The notes: generated by a model from the sequence alone, not told the origin. Positions 1 to 8,191 are shown, numbered from the stretch's first letter. The stretch: DNA of 64,000 nt from Mycobacterium paraense (GCF_002101815.1 NZ_LQPM01000019.1:1-64000); one strand, 5' to 3'. Translations and numbers: made by a program.

Positions 1-140
1 CCACTCCAGCCGGCACCAGCGATGTTCATCGACGACGCCCACATCTTGCGAGCCTCGTCCTCAACGGTCTGAGCGTGCACCTCGAAACGGCCCGCCATCG
101 CCCGCATCTCGTGCGGATCGGTCATAAATCGTGTTGCCAT
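1..140 (-). CDS. ESAT-6-like WXG100 protein (EsxJ/K/M/P/W group), 3' end outside window
   Basis: Small secreted helical-hairpin protein of the WXG100 family, exported by a type VII (ESX) system as a dimer with a partner usually encoded next door. Seen: reading leftward from the ATG at 138-140, the product begins MATRFMTDPHEMRAMAGRF and continues to a WSG turn at the window edge, typical of the EsxJ/K/M/P/W subfamily whose members are about 98 residues. A strong AGGAG Shine-Dalgarno lies at about 144-150. It follows the PE and PPE genes on the same strand, the order known for the PE13-PPE18-esxK-esxL cassette of M. tuberculosis. The partner gene is expected just outside the window. Only the first 46 codons are visible, so the exact paralogue cannot be assigned. 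Confidence 0.93.
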   Translation of the reverse strand, partial: MATRFMTDPHEMRAMAGRFEVHAQTVEDEARKMWASSMNIAGAGWS

Positions 141-240
141 TTTGGCTCCTTACCTCACTTGGTTGATGTTGTTCTGTCGGTGGCCGGTTAGCTTGTGCGG
201 CAAGCCAGCACACCTCGAGTCAATGGATTTATCCCTGCCG

Positions 241-1665
241 TCATACGTTGGCCGACGTGTTTCCGTTGGTCGGCACGTATATGACCGCCGCCTGATATCC
301 GGGCGGTGCGTGCCCGTTGGTCGGAAACGTTGCGGGCACAGGGTATTTCGCCGCCGGCGGCGGGGCCGTCGGGAGTTCCGTCTCGGAAGAGTATCCGGCG
401 GCCGGCGGACGCGATACGAATCTGAGGCGCGGCCCGTACTTCGCGGCGGCGACGACCGCGCCGGCTCCGGCGCCCGCCGCTGCGGCTCGGCCGAGCCCCC
501 CGAATGGCACCGGGAAACCGAGTCCGGCCGCAACTTCGTCGCCCGCCAGCGGCACCGCCGCCGAGGGCGTCATCGACAGATTGCCAAGGATCCCCGCCGG
601 CGCGCCCGCCGCCGCGAGCCCCCAACTCTGAGGCACCGCCAGCCCGCCAACCGATGTCGCCGCGCCCAGGCCCGCGAAGCCGCCTAGGCCCGGAATACCG
701 CCCAAGCCTCCGCCAATCGGCCCCAGTGCAGCCCCGGCTCCCGCCGCCCCCGCCGCGCCGGCCGCGTTGCCCGCGGCTGCCGATGCGAAGCCGATGTTCA
801 TCGGGCCACCGATGAGGGGACCGAACGTGGTGCCCAACATCGTGGACATCACCGACAAGCCCATCCACCCCGGCATCGCGCCGTAGGAGGTGATCAGGCC
901 GGACGCGATGCCGCCGACGGATAACCCGTTGGAGGACAACAGGGTTCCGAAGGGGCCGGTCACGGTGGAGCCCGCCGAGGAAGTTCCGCCCAACGCGGAG
1001 GCCAACGGCGATGCGAGGCTGTTGAGCGCCCCGGTTATCGTCGAGGTCAACTGTGACAGGGCCTGCTGCACACCTGTGCCGGTCGATGCGCCGGCCGTCT
1101 GAGCGCCCGCGGCCCCCTGAGCAGCCAGCCCGGCCAGGTTGGTGGTCTCCGGCGCCGGGGTGAACGGCGTCACCGGCGCGGTGGCCGCCGCCGAACCCGC
1201 GGCGTAGCCGTACATCGCCGCGGCGTCCTGCGCCCACATTTCCGCGTATTGAGCCTCGGTGGCCGCGATCGCCGGCGTGTTCTGACCGAAGAAGTTGGTT
1301 GCGATCAACATCATCAGTAGCGCGCGGTTGGCCGCGATCTCCGGCGGCGGCACCGTCGCCGCGAACGCCGCCGCATAGGCGGCCGCCGCCGCTTGAGCCT
1401 GGGCGGCAGCCAGCTCAGCCTGCCCGGCGGTCGCGTTCATCCACGCGACGTAGGGTGCGGCCGCGGCAGCCATGGCCATTGACGACGGCCCGAGCCACGG
1501 CCCGCCGGTGAGGGCCGAAATCACTACCTCGTACCCGGACGCCCCGGCACGCAGATCGGCGGCCAGCCCGTCCCAGCCGGCTGCGGCGGCCAGCATCGAC
1601 CCAGCGCCCGGGCCGGCATACATTCGCCCGGAGTTGATTTCCGGCGGTAGCGCCCCGTAGTCCAT
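241..1665 (-). CDS. PPE family protein, PPE-SVP-like subfamily
   Basis: PPE protein of 474 residues, surface-exposed or secreted by a type VII system (ESX-5 is usual for this class) as a dimer with the neighbouring PE protein. Seen: the N-terminal 180 residues are the PPE domain, starting MDYGALPPEINSGRMYAGPG with the defining Pro-Pro-Glu at residues 7-9. A GLAVPQSW motif at about residue 341 is a variant of the SVP motif that defines one PPE subfamily. The tail is Ala/Gly/Pro-rich. The start at 1665 was chosen over an upstream in-frame codon at 1767 because it gives the canonical MDYGALPPE start and is preceded by GAGGTG; the upstream start would overlap the PE gene. It lies 19 bp after the PE stop. 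PPE18-like proteins modulate host signalling, but transfer of that role here is inference. Confidence 0.95.
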   Translation of the reverse strand: MDYGALPPEINSGRMYAGPGAGSMLAAAAGWDGLAADLRAGASGYEVVISALTGGPWLGPSSMAMAAAAAPYVAWMNATAGQAELAAAQAQAAAAAYAAAFAATVPPPEIAANRALLMMLIATNFFGQNTPAIAATEAQYAEMWAQDAAAMYGYAAGSAAATAPVTPFTPAPETTNLAGLAAQGAAGAQTAGASTGTGVQQALSQLTSTITGALNSLASPLASALGGTSSAGSTVTGPFGTLLSSNGLSVGGIASGLITSYGAMPGWMGLSVMSTMLGTTFGPLIGGPMNIGFASAAAGNAAGAAGAAGAGAALGPIGGGLGGIPGLGGFAGLGAATSVGGLAVPQSWGLAAAGAPAGILGNLSMTPSAAVPLAGDEVAAGLGFPVPFGGLGRAAAAGAGAGAVVAAAKYGPRLRFVSRPPAAGYSSETELPTAPPPAAKYPVPATFPTNGHAPPGYQAAVIYVPTNGNTSANV

Positions 1666-1684
1666 GGTGGCACCTCGGCGAAGG

Positions 1685-1984
1685 TCAGAGGACCGCGGCC
1701 GCGTTGGCGGCCTCGGTCGCCGCGTACGAACCGGCGCTGGTCGCCAAGGTGCTGACGAACAGCTCACGAATGGCGGTGGCCTGGGCGCTCACCTCTTGGT
1801 ACAAGGCACCGTGCGCGGCGAAGTGCGCCGCCGTCAGGGCCGACACTTCGTCGGCAGCTGCGGGGACCACCCCGGTCGTCGGGGCGGCCGCCGCCGCATC
1901 CCCGGCGGCTACAGCAGCGCCGATGCTTTGTAGTTCTCCCGCCGCGGATGCCAACATCGCCGGCAGCGTGGTCACAAAAGACAT
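1685..1984 (-). CDS. PE family protein (PE13-like, PE domain only)
   Basis: A 99-residue protein consisting only of the PE domain: it begins MSFVTTLPAMLASAAGEL and has the YxxxD/E-type secretion region near residues 85-90 (YAATE). The length equals that of PE13-type stand-alone PE proteins. PE proteins pair with the adjacent PPE protein as a four-helix bundle and carry the type VII export signal. The start is fixed by an excellent AGGAGG ribosome-binding site seven bases upstream. First gene of the PE-PPE-Esx cassette. Its upstream leader (to about 2096) is the more canonical of two related copies in this window; the other sits before the PAS-domain gene. Confidence 0.95.
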   Translation of the reverse strand: MSFVTTLPAMLASAAGELQSIGAAVAAGDAAAAAPTTGVVPAAADEVSALTAAHFAAHGALYQEVSAQATAIRELFVSTLATSAGSYAATEAANAAAVL

Positions 1985-2096
1985 GTGCTCCTCCTAAAGG
2001 AAGCGGGCCGAGCCATCGGCCGGCCGCAGTGACTGCGGCGCCTGGGTGCGACCTCGGGATACCAGCTATGTACCTTAATCCGCAGAATACGTACTA
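1971..2096 (-). repeat. PE-gene leader/promoter region, copy A of a duplicated upstream segment
   Basis: The stretch covering the first codons of the PE gene, its ribosome-binding site and about 110 bp upstream aligns base for base with 2991-3114 upstream of the PAS-domain gene. Shared blocks include GACATGTGCTCCTCCT (plus-strand reading), GCGGCGCCT followed by GGTGC, and GATACC. The more distal parts are AT-richer and probably contain the cassette promoter; I cannot fix the -10 box with certainty. Confidence 0.8.
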
Positions 2097-2100
2097 ATGG

Positions 2101-2476
2101 AAGCACTCGTGGCCGAATTGGTCAACTTACGGTATTTGTTCGTAGGTAAGGCATCCCCGCCTGCCCGCGCAGAGGCTCTCGAACGGACCCCACCCAGCGA
2201 AGGCCGGCGGAAACAACGCCACGTTCGGCACGGCCCGCAAAGTCATGGACAAGGCACGGAAGGGACCCGGCGATCGGAAACACAGCTTGAACGGCGCGGC
2301 AAGCGCGTCGCCAAAATCCCCTGGGAGCGCGGCGCCGGTCCGGAACATCCGTGGGCTCGAGCGCGACGTCAATTCCGGTAGCGCCGCCGGGAAAGAGGTG
2401 CGCGGTTACCGCGGCACCCAGGTCCCGGTCGGCGTCGTCGTAGCTGCCTGGACGCGCAACCGTCCAAATCGGCGAT
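2101..2476. other. Intergenic region without a supported gene
   Basis: Between the PE leader and the 3' end of the PAS-domain gene. Short open frames occur on both strands, but none has a ribosome-binding site, recognisable motif or typical mycobacterial composition. No repeat or hairpin stands out. Confidence 0.5.
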
Positions 2477-3004
2477 TCATCGCTCGTCCATCCACAGCCG
2501 CTCCGTCAAATTGTCGAACGTCACCAGCACGACCGGATCGGCCTGCCGCAACATCGCCGTCCTGCTCATCCTGGCCCGGACGGTCCAACCCTCACAGTGG
2601 CGCAGCTCCACAACCAGATTCGCGACTGCATCGACGCCAGAAAGCGCGCATAAAACGGCCGGCACGGTGTGGAACATCTCTGGAAACGCCGACCCGGCCA
2701 ACCCCTCCAGCTCGTAACCGACCATCTCGGCGAACGCGGGATTGGCGAACAAGATGATGCCGTCCCGCGCCATGGCGAGCGAAGGGACCGGCAGGCGCTC
2801 CAACACCACCACCGCCGGCAACCGTCTCAAGACGTCCATCGGCGAATCACCGGGCCCTCCCCCGCGCCGCCGCTCAACCGGGCCGCCGGCGTCCATCCGT
2901 GCGCCGTCGCGCGGTTGGTACGGCGGGCTCGCAGAGGGTGGAGGCGCATTCGACTGAGGTCGCACGCACGTCGACACATCCGGTTGTCTGGTCACGACCG
3001 ACAT
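2477..3004 (-). CDS. PAS-domain protein of unknown function with a PE-like 5' end
   Basis: A 175-residue protein. Residues about 57-172 form a single PAS-like sensor fold: a hydrophobic start (ERLPVPSLAMARDGIILFAN), then PAFAEMVGYELEGLAG, typical of PAS domains that bind a ligand or mediate dimerisation. There is no kinase, HTH or GGDEF output domain, so it would have to act with a partner. The first 55 residues are Pro/Arg/Gly-rich and probably disordered. The start has an AGGAGG site identical in placement to the PE gene, and the first codons (MSVVTRQP) echo the PE start (MSFVTTLP). The upstream DNA is clearly homologous to the PE leader. The PAS gene therefore appears to have acquired a PE-type promoter and leader. 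Function unknown. Confidence 0.75.
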   Translation of the reverse strand: MSVVTRQPDVSTCVRPQSNAPPPSASPPYQPRDGARMDAGGPVERRRGGGPGDSPMDVLRRLPAVVVLERLPVPSLAMARDGIILFANPAFAEMVGYELEGLAGSAFPEMFHTVPAVLCALSGVDAVANLVVELRHCEGWTVRARMSRTAMLRQADPVVLVTFDNLTERLWMDER

Positions 3005-3114
3005 GTGCTCCTCCTTCTAGAAGCAAGCCGACCTAAGGGCGGGCGTGTCACCGCGGCGCCTAGGTGCAATCGCGTGATACCGTCGATGCACCTGACCTGC
3101 CAAATCACATACCA
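2991..3114 (-). repeat. Copy B of the PE-type leader, in front of the PAS gene
   Basis: Diverged duplicate of 1971-2096, with an identical 16-base block over the start codon and Shine-Dalgarno region and interspersed identity for about 110 bp further upstream, including GCGGCGCCT-x-GGTGC and GATACC. It supplies ribosome-binding site, 5' untranslated region and presumably promoter of the PAS gene, so PE cassette and PAS gene may share regulation. Confidence 0.8.
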
Positions 3115-3138
3115 TTTGGCTTGGTAGCGGCCAAGTTA

Positions 3139-3174
3139 TCACACTTTGAGTCTTCCCGCGCTGCTAAAGTGTGA
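3139..3174. promoter_or_regulatory. Inverted repeat TCACACTTT-18 bp-AAAGTGTGA, candidate operator
   Basis: Perfect 9-bp arms at 3139-3147 and 3166-3174 in the divergent region between the PAS gene and the first TetR gene (starts 3374). No U-tract follows, so an operator is more likely than a terminator. The natural candidate to bind is the adjacent TetR protein; this is inference. Confidence 0.5.
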
Positions 3175-3373
3175 ATTACAGTCACAGGACGCAGCTCTAG
3201 ATGAGACCGGGCCAAACCCACGGAAAACTTCGACGGACACGGCGCCGCCCGCAGGCGGGTCTGCGCACTCTGCGTGCCATCGCCGTTCTCCGAGGGTCTG
3301 ACCAGATCGCGGAACTGCGTTACCACGCGGCGATGGCAGGTCGCGCGGCAACCGGGACGAGACAGGCGGCGCA

Positions 3374-4015
3374 ATGACTGAGGACGGCGACCGGCGAGCC
3401 GACGTGACACGTCAGCGAATCATCGCCGCCGCGTCACGCCAATTCGCCCACCGCCCGTACAGCGTGGTCAGCCTCGACGACATCCTGGCAGAGGCCGAAC
3501 TCACCAAAGGGGCAATGTATTTTCACTTCTCCTCGAAGCAAGCACTGGCCTTAGCGATCATCGACGACCTCACCGAGATGAGCCGTTCAGCGGTCGTCGA
3601 GTTGCTTGACCGCAAGATGTCGGGACTCGAGACCCTGATCGAATTCGTCTTCGTCCGCGCCGTTCAAGACACCCAACACGACGCGGCGCGCGCCGGCGTC
3701 CGACTGCTCGACACGCTCGACAATCCAACCTCCTTGCCTCCCACGGTGTGGCAATCATGGATCGAGTTCGTCAGCTCTCTCATCGAAAGAGCAGCCGCGG
3801 AGGGCGATGTCATCCAGGACCACGATCCCGAAGACATCGCCAAAATGTTGGTGGCACTGTGGGTGGGTATCCGCCGAACCAGTAACCTCGATCAACCCGG
3901 GGACTACCTCGACCTCCTGCAGAGAATATGGATTCTGGCGCTGCCCAGCTTCGCCAATCCCGCTCGAATCGACTACTTCACCAAATTCATTCAGAGACGC
4001 CACGCACTCGCGTGA
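3374..4015 (+). CDS. TetR-family regulator, gamma-butyrolactone-receptor-like (tandem copy 1)
   Basis: A 213-residue DNA-binding repressor. The N-terminal HTH occupies roughly residues 12-58, with the TKGAMYFHFSSKQALA recognition-helix region characteristic of the ArpA/ScbR type of TetR proteins (signal receptors in Streptomyces). The rest is the all-helical ligand/dimer domain. It is followed 378 bp later by a near-duplicate at 4394-5104. Identity is obvious from the first codon and includes about 20 bp upstream (GACAGGCGG then the ATG). A 9-bp inverted repeat lies upstream at 3139-3174 and a hairpin downstream at 4079-4100. The ligand cannot be read from sequence; a true butyrolactone is not implied. 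Confidence 0.9.
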   Translation: MTEDGDRRADVTRQRIIAAASRQFAHRPYSVVSLDDILAEAELTKGAMYFHFSSKQALALAIIDDLTEMSRSAVVELLDRKMSGLETLIEFVFVRAVQDTQHDAARAGVRLLDTLDNPTSLPPTVWQSWIEFVSSLIERAAAEGDVIQDHDPEDIAKMLVALWVGIRRTSNLDQPGDYLDLLQRIWILALPSFANPARIDYFTKFIQRRHALA

Positions 4016-4078
4016 GAAGCTCTCTGCCAACGCAACTCTCACACCGACTTCACGCCGCCTCGCCTGCCCTCTAGCCAC

Positions 4079-4100
4079 CGCTGTCCGCCGACGGACAGCG
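4079..4100 (+). terminator. 9-bp perfect hairpin after first TetR gene
   Basis: Arms CGCTGTCCG and CGGACAGCG separated by a CCGA tetraloop, 64 nt downstream of the TetR stop. There is no U-tract, as is common for mycobacterial terminator-like hairpins. A transcript-end or stability role is inferred. Confidence 0.5.
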
Positions 4101-4393
4101 ATACAGGTACCGATCGCCCGTGAGGCAGCTCCACGGCTTTGCGGCCGCAGGATCGCGTGACGTGCCAGCAACTGTCGCCGACGCGTCCAGGCGTAGTCGC
4201 CGGAGTTTGCTGCGGTAAGGGCGAGAAGTGTGCTCGAGGTCATGGCGTGGACGCTTCGACACCGCGCCGGGCGGGTCTGCACACCTGTCATGTCACCGCG
4301 GCCTATCATCGTAGGCACCGACACGGCGGCGCTGTGGTCTTGGGGTGACGAGATGGTCCACTATGCTGCGATCGCGACAAGACAGGCGGGTAT
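4101..4393. other. Spacer between duplicated TetR genes
   Basis: No supported gene. The last roughly 20 bp before 4394 resemble the sequence just before the first TetR gene, marking the left edge of the duplicated unit. Confidence 0.5.
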
Positions 4394-5104
4394 ATGACTG
4401 AGGATGGCGAACGACGGCCAGACACCACACGCGATCGACTCATCGCCGCCGCCGCGCGCCAGTTCGCCCATCATCCCTACAGCGCGGTCAGCCTCGACGA
4501 CATCCTGGCCGAAGCTGAACTCACCAAAGGTGCGATGTACTTCCACTTCTCGTCGAAGCAGGCACTGGCCATAAAGATCATTGACGACCTCACCGAGATG
4601 AGCCGTACAGCAGTCGCCGAGCTGGTCGACCGCAACATGTCGGGACTAGAGACCCTGATCGAATTCGTCTTCGTCCGCGCCGTTCACGACACTCAATACG
4701 ACGTCGCCCGGGCCGGCGTCCGACTGCTCGACGCCCTGGAAAACGTGAGCCCCCTGCCCCGCGCACTGTGGAAATCACGGAAGGAATTCGTCAGCGGCCT
4801 CATCAAGAAAGCAGCCGCAGAGGGTGACATCGTCGCCCACCAGGATCCCGAAGACATCGCCAACATGTTGGTAGCGCTGTGGGTGGGTATTCGCCGGACC
4901 AGCAACCTGGACAAACCCGTCGACTACCTCGACAACTTCAACAAAGCGTGGATGCTGTCACTACCCAGCTTCACCAATCCCGATCGGATCGACTACTTCA
5001 CCTCGTTTATGAAGCGCCGCCACGCACTCGCGGTGAAAAGAGTTTCGACGGAGGAAATATCGTTTGACCTCCACGTCGCCGCCTCGGCGCACGCCGACGC
5101 GTAG
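4394..5104 (+). CDS. TetR-family regulator, gamma-butyrolactone-receptor-like (tandem copy 2)
   Basis: A 236-residue paralogue of the preceding TetR protein. About 85 percent of the first 60 residues are the same by eye, and the helix-turn-helix core TKGAMYFHFSSKQALA is identical, so both may recognise similar operators. Divergence is concentrated in the ligand domain (for example around residues 115-140), which would fit different effectors or heterodimer formation. Copy 1 ends HALA and a TGA. Here one additional G at that point (gcgGtga against gcgtga) shifts the old stop out of frame and adds a 23-residue tail (VKRVSTEEISFDLHV...) from former non-coding sequence. Downstream is a degraded IS481-type relic. 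Confidence 0.9.
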   Translation: MTEDGERRPDTTRDRLIAAAARQFAHHPYSAVSLDDILAEAELTKGAMYFHFSSKQALAIKIIDDLTEMSRTAVAELVDRNMSGLETLIEFVFVRAVHDTQYDVARAGVRLLDALENVSPLPRALWKSRKEFVSGLIKKAAAEGDIVAHQDPEDIANMLVALWVGIRRTSNLDKPVDYLDNFNKAWMLSLPSFTNPDRIDYFTSFMKRRHALAVKRVSTEEISFDLHVAASAHADA

Positions 5105-5484
5105 CAGTCAGGCGAGGGCGGCCGATGCCGCCACCTTGCGCGTCGAGCACGACGCGTCGGGTGCCGTTGGCGGGTAGCACGCCGGCGGCGCCGATCAGTC
5201 GCAGTGCAATGCGACAACCGGATCGTCTGGCGGACGCTGCCCGGCACCGGCGTTGCAGCGCGGGCAGCGAAGCCGACCAGCCCCCATGGCCACGGCCGCG
5301 TTCACCAGGTGGCCACCAACGGTTAGCCAGCCGGATAGTTAGCCCAGCGCAGAGCCGGACAAGCCGGCCGGCAACGCTGGGATCATCCTCTACGACCTCG
5401 CAAACGGTTGCTGAGCCTCGCCCGTCGAGCATGAGCTAGCTGTACTCGGCCAGGACGTTGGTAGCAGGCGTGTCGGCTTGGTGT
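5105..5484. other. Non-coding stretch before the transposase relic
   Basis: GC-rich sequence with short open frames on both strands, none with convincing motifs. It may include the eroded 5' part of the insertion sequence that follows, but I could not align it to a transposase N-terminus. Confidence 0.4.
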
Positions 5485-5952
5485 GAGGAGGACCCCGGGG
5501 GCGAGCCCATGGGCGCAGCGAAGAAGTAAGTGGCCGTAGCCTCGGCTATGACTTCATCCATTCGATGGTCGATGGCCACAGGCGGCTGGCGTACTCAGAG
5601 ATCCTGCCGACGAGAAGGGGCCCACCACCTGCGCGGGCTTTATCACCCGAGCCGCCGCCTACTTTGCCGCACAAGGTGTTTCGCGTATCGGGCGAGTGAT
5701 AACCGACAACCACTTCGGTTACCGCCGATCGACCCAGGTGGCCACCGCTGTCGCCCAACTGGGAGCTACGCACAAGTTCATCAAGCCACACTGCCCATGG
5801 CAAAACGGCCCTGCAAACCGAGGGGGCCTACCGCCAGGTCTTCGCCTCCGACACCGCGCGGGCTTGCGCCCTTGCTGAGCTCTAAAACACTCGACGACGC
5901 CACAGCGCGCTGGCAGGACGACCCCCGATCAGCCGACTGCGCGAGAATTCGT
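5485..5952 (+). pseudogene. IS481-family transposase relic (frameshifted)
   Basis: Translating with frame changes recovers an integrase-core DDE transposase of the IS481 type. One frame gives GYDFIHSMVDGHRRLAYSEI from 5545. After a one-base loss near 5606 the next frame gives DEKGPTTCAGFITRAAAYFA, then GRVITDNHFGYRR and HKFIKPHCPWQNG. A further shift gives YRQVFASDTARACALAEL. A last shift gives HSALAGRPPISRLRE near 5900-5950. These match the catalytic-core order of IS481 transposases (VDDHSRLAY, TDNG, PQTNGKVERF, HSALGGRPPISRL). The third acidic catalytic region (KVERF) is destroyed and the N-terminal HTH part is missing, so the element is dead. No terminal inverted repeats were recognised. 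Confidence 0.85.
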
Positions 5953-5968
5953 TCTCCGCTGTGAATGG

Positions 5969-7108
5969 TCAGCCATCGGATCGGTCTCCCTGGGCCGGCG
6001 CGGCATCCTTTACCGGCGGCGGCGCCGTCATCGGTGCGGCGCCTACGGCGCCGCCCGGGCGGGCCCGCGCGCCTGAAAGATCGGATCCGTCGCGCCATCC
6101 GGCGACGGCGTCAAGTACCGGTGCCACGTTGTTTGCCCACCAGGTGTGGTGGTCCGGCGGGGTTTGGCGCTTGCGCCACGCGTGGGCAACATGGTGCAGC
6201 CAGGTCAACACGATGGCAATGCGCTCGTCGATGGTCTCACGGTCCTCGACGTCCCCGCCCGGTCGGTCGTGCGCGGCACGCAGCGCGGAACGCTCGCGAC
6301 CGGAGAGACCACCCGCGCTCAGCCGGTCGGCGACGAGCATGCCCAGATCAGTTCTCTCCACCCGACAGCTCGCCGTCAAGATCATCGTGTACTCGTCGAG
6401 GAAAGCAGGCTGTCCCGACCGCGCCCCGCCCCAATCCACGATGCCGGTGACCGAGCCCCTTAGACCGGCGACCCGGACGTTGGCGGGGACGTAGTCGCCG
6501 TGCGTCCAGCCCACCGGGATGCGCCGGCCGACAAGGGCCTGCCGTAGCACCGTTCCAAGCCGATTCATGTCGCGAACCAGACGGGGATCCAGCCGCCGGC
6601 ACACGTCGGTCAGGGTCGTCAGTGGTTCGACGACCCACCCCCGCAATAAACAGAAGTTGTCTACGACGACGGGCGTCGCCGTCCCCCGGTGCAGCGGCGC
6701 GATGGCCCTCAGGGCAGCCGCGGTCAGCTCCTCGACCCGATTGGGGCGGCGCTCCAAGATTTCCGCCAGATCCGTTCCCCGCCGATAGGACTCCACGGAC
6801 ACGGCGGCATTTGTGCGCTCGTCGAATGCAAGGATCCGGGGTAGGAGTTTGCGCCATTCGTCGTCGAGTCCGTGGTGGACGGCCAGTTCGGCGAGCACGC
6901 GCCGCTGCGTGCGCAATTTCGCGGCTCTCAGCTGGCCACGTGCCACCTTCAAAACCGCCGCGGGCGGTCCCGTCTCGCGACGCAGCAGGACCACAACCGT
7001 TTCGCCGACAAGTTCGGTCGGCGGCATGCTCAGTGCGACGTCGATGAAACCGATCGGCAGGTCATTGACGTCGATCAGCCGGTCGGATGGCCGAGAAGTG
7101 CCAGTCAC
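5969..7108 (-). CDS. Aminoglycoside-phosphotransferase-fold kinase, small-molecule substrate unknown
   Basis: A 379-residue protein of the APH/choline-kinase-like fold. Seen: candidate ATP-binding lysine in AVLKVA at about residue 54, catalytic-loop motif HGDYVPAN at 203-210, and metal-binding DWGGA at 225-229, in the right order and spacing. It likely transfers phosphate from ATP to a hydroxyl of a sugar or other small molecule. The start overlaps the stop of the upstream glycosyltransferase by 4 bp (ATGA), so the two are translationally coupled and probably act in one pathway. The linkage suggests sugar or glycolipid metabolism rather than antibiotic resistance, which is inference. The last 30 residues are Ala/Pro-rich. 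Confidence 0.8.
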   Translation of the reverse strand: MTGTSRPSDRLIDVNDLPIGFIDVALSMPPTELVGETVVVLLRRETGPPAAVLKVARGQLRAAKLRTQRRVLAELAVHHGLDDEWRKLLPRILAFDERTNAAVSVESYRRGTDLAEILERRPNRVEELTAAALRAIAPLHRGTATPVVVDNFCLLRGWVVEPLTTLTDVCRRLDPRLVRDMNRLGTVLRQALVGRRIPVGWTHGDYVPANVRVAGLRGSVTGIVDWGGARSGQPAFLDEYTMILTASCRVERTDLGMLVADRLSAGGLSGRERSALRAAHDRPGGDVEDRETIDERIAIVLTWLHHVAHAWRKRQTPPDHHTWWANNVAPVLDAVAGWRDGSDLSGARARPGGAVGAAPMTAPPPVKDAAPAQGDRSDG

Positions 7109-7974
7109 GCCGTCACTTCAGCTGACATTCCCACAGCTGGTCGCCCTGCAGCATGTCTCGCCGCCTGGTAGAGGTGCCCAGAAACGCCCGAGCGGTGATG
7201 ACGCAGTACCGTTCGCAGGACGCGGATGCCGTCGCGTATGGCATGCAGGTTCGAGACCCCGCTGCGACGGGGCAATTCCACGCTGGGAACCTCCGCGATG
7301 CGCAACCCCGCCTGCATGGCCCGCACTGTCATCTCGGCCTCGATTTCGAAGCCGGTCGCCGACAGGTGGAGGTGATCGAGATAGCGACGGTCGAAAGCAC
7401 AGAATCCGTAGCAGAGGTCGGTCAGGTGGCCGCGGTACAGCGAGTTGAACACCCCGAGCAGGAACCGATTACCCAGGCGCCGAAACCAGGTGATATCCAG
7501 CGACGATCCGCCGCTGATGAACCGCGACCCTTTGACGAAGTCGTAGCCGTTGGCAAGAAAATGCACGTAGTGGGGGATCTCGCTGGGCGACATGCTGCCG
7601 TCGGCGTCCATCATGACGATGATGTCGCCGGTGGCGGCGAGAAAGCCTGTGCGCAACGCGCTGCCTTTGCCGGGACCCTGCTGCGGCACGACCCGGATAT
7701 CCGGCCGCGACCGGCGCGCGGTGATGATCGTCACGTCGGTCGAATCGCCGTCGACGATGATGATTTCGGTCGCCTCGTCAGCGACCTGCTCGAGCACCCA
7801 GGCGATGTTGCGCGCCTCATTCCTGACCGGAATGACCAGGCTGACCGTTGGATCTGCGAGGCTCGGTTTCGGGCGAGGTCGAGGCCGCCGTGCGAGCGAG
7901 TCTTGGACTGAGTCTAGGGAGGAAACGCTGGTCATCTTCAGCCGCCAATCTTTCGGTGTAGTGCTGCGCGACAC
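7105..7974 (-). CDS. Family 2 glycosyltransferase (DPM1/UgtP-like, soluble)
   Basis: GT-A-fold inverting glycosyltransferase, 289 residues. Seen: SLVIPVRNEARNI at about 45-57, the IIIVDGDSTD nucleotide-binding strand at 71-80, the DAD metal motif at 123-125 (MMDADGS), and KGSRFISGGSS, typical of dolichol-phosphate-mannose-synthase-like enzymes. There are no C-terminal membrane helices, so it is probably peripheral. The GTG at 7974 gives 289 residues; an internal ATG at 7935 (276 residues) is equally possible because neither has a strong ribosome-binding site. It is coupled by a 4-bp overlap to the APH-fold kinase. Donor and acceptor are not readable; a polyprenyl-phosphate acceptor would be the family norm. 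Confidence 0.85.
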   Translation of the reverse strand: MSRSTTPKDWRLKMTSVSSLDSVQDSLARRPRPRPKPSLADPTVSLVIPVRNEARNIAWVLEQVADEATEIIIVDGDSTDVTIITARRSRPDIRVVPQQGPGKGSALRTGFLAATGDIIVMMDADGSMSPSEIPHYVHFLANGYDFVKGSRFISGGSSLDITWFRRLGNRFLLGVFNSLYRGHLTDLCYGFCAFDRRYLDHLHLSATGFEIEAEMTVRAMQAGLRIAEVPSVELPRRSGVSNLHAIRDGIRVLRTVLRHHRSGVSGHLYQAARHAAGRPAVGMSAEVTA

Positions 7975-8191
7975 CCACCAGCGCCACGGCCCGTATATAC
8001 CGGATATGCACTTCTTCGCGGAGTTTACATACCCACAGATTGGTCTGCAACGCTTTTACCAGTCCTCAGGTCTGTAATATCGGCAGGGGACGTGAGGGGT
8101 TGCGAGACACCTCTGGCCAGCCAGCGTTACCGCGGAGCCCACTACGCTGGGGGCGGCGCTGTCCCAGCGAAAACTCCACGAAAGCACGCGC

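Noticed and set aside
5007..5432. 141-codon minus-strand frame overlapping the second TetR gene
   Set aside because: No domain, no ribosome-binding site, Arg-rich composition typical of antisense reading.
5530..5964. 144-codon open frame in the IS relic
   Set aside because: It is a wrong-frame reading; the transposase motifs appear only when frames are switched.
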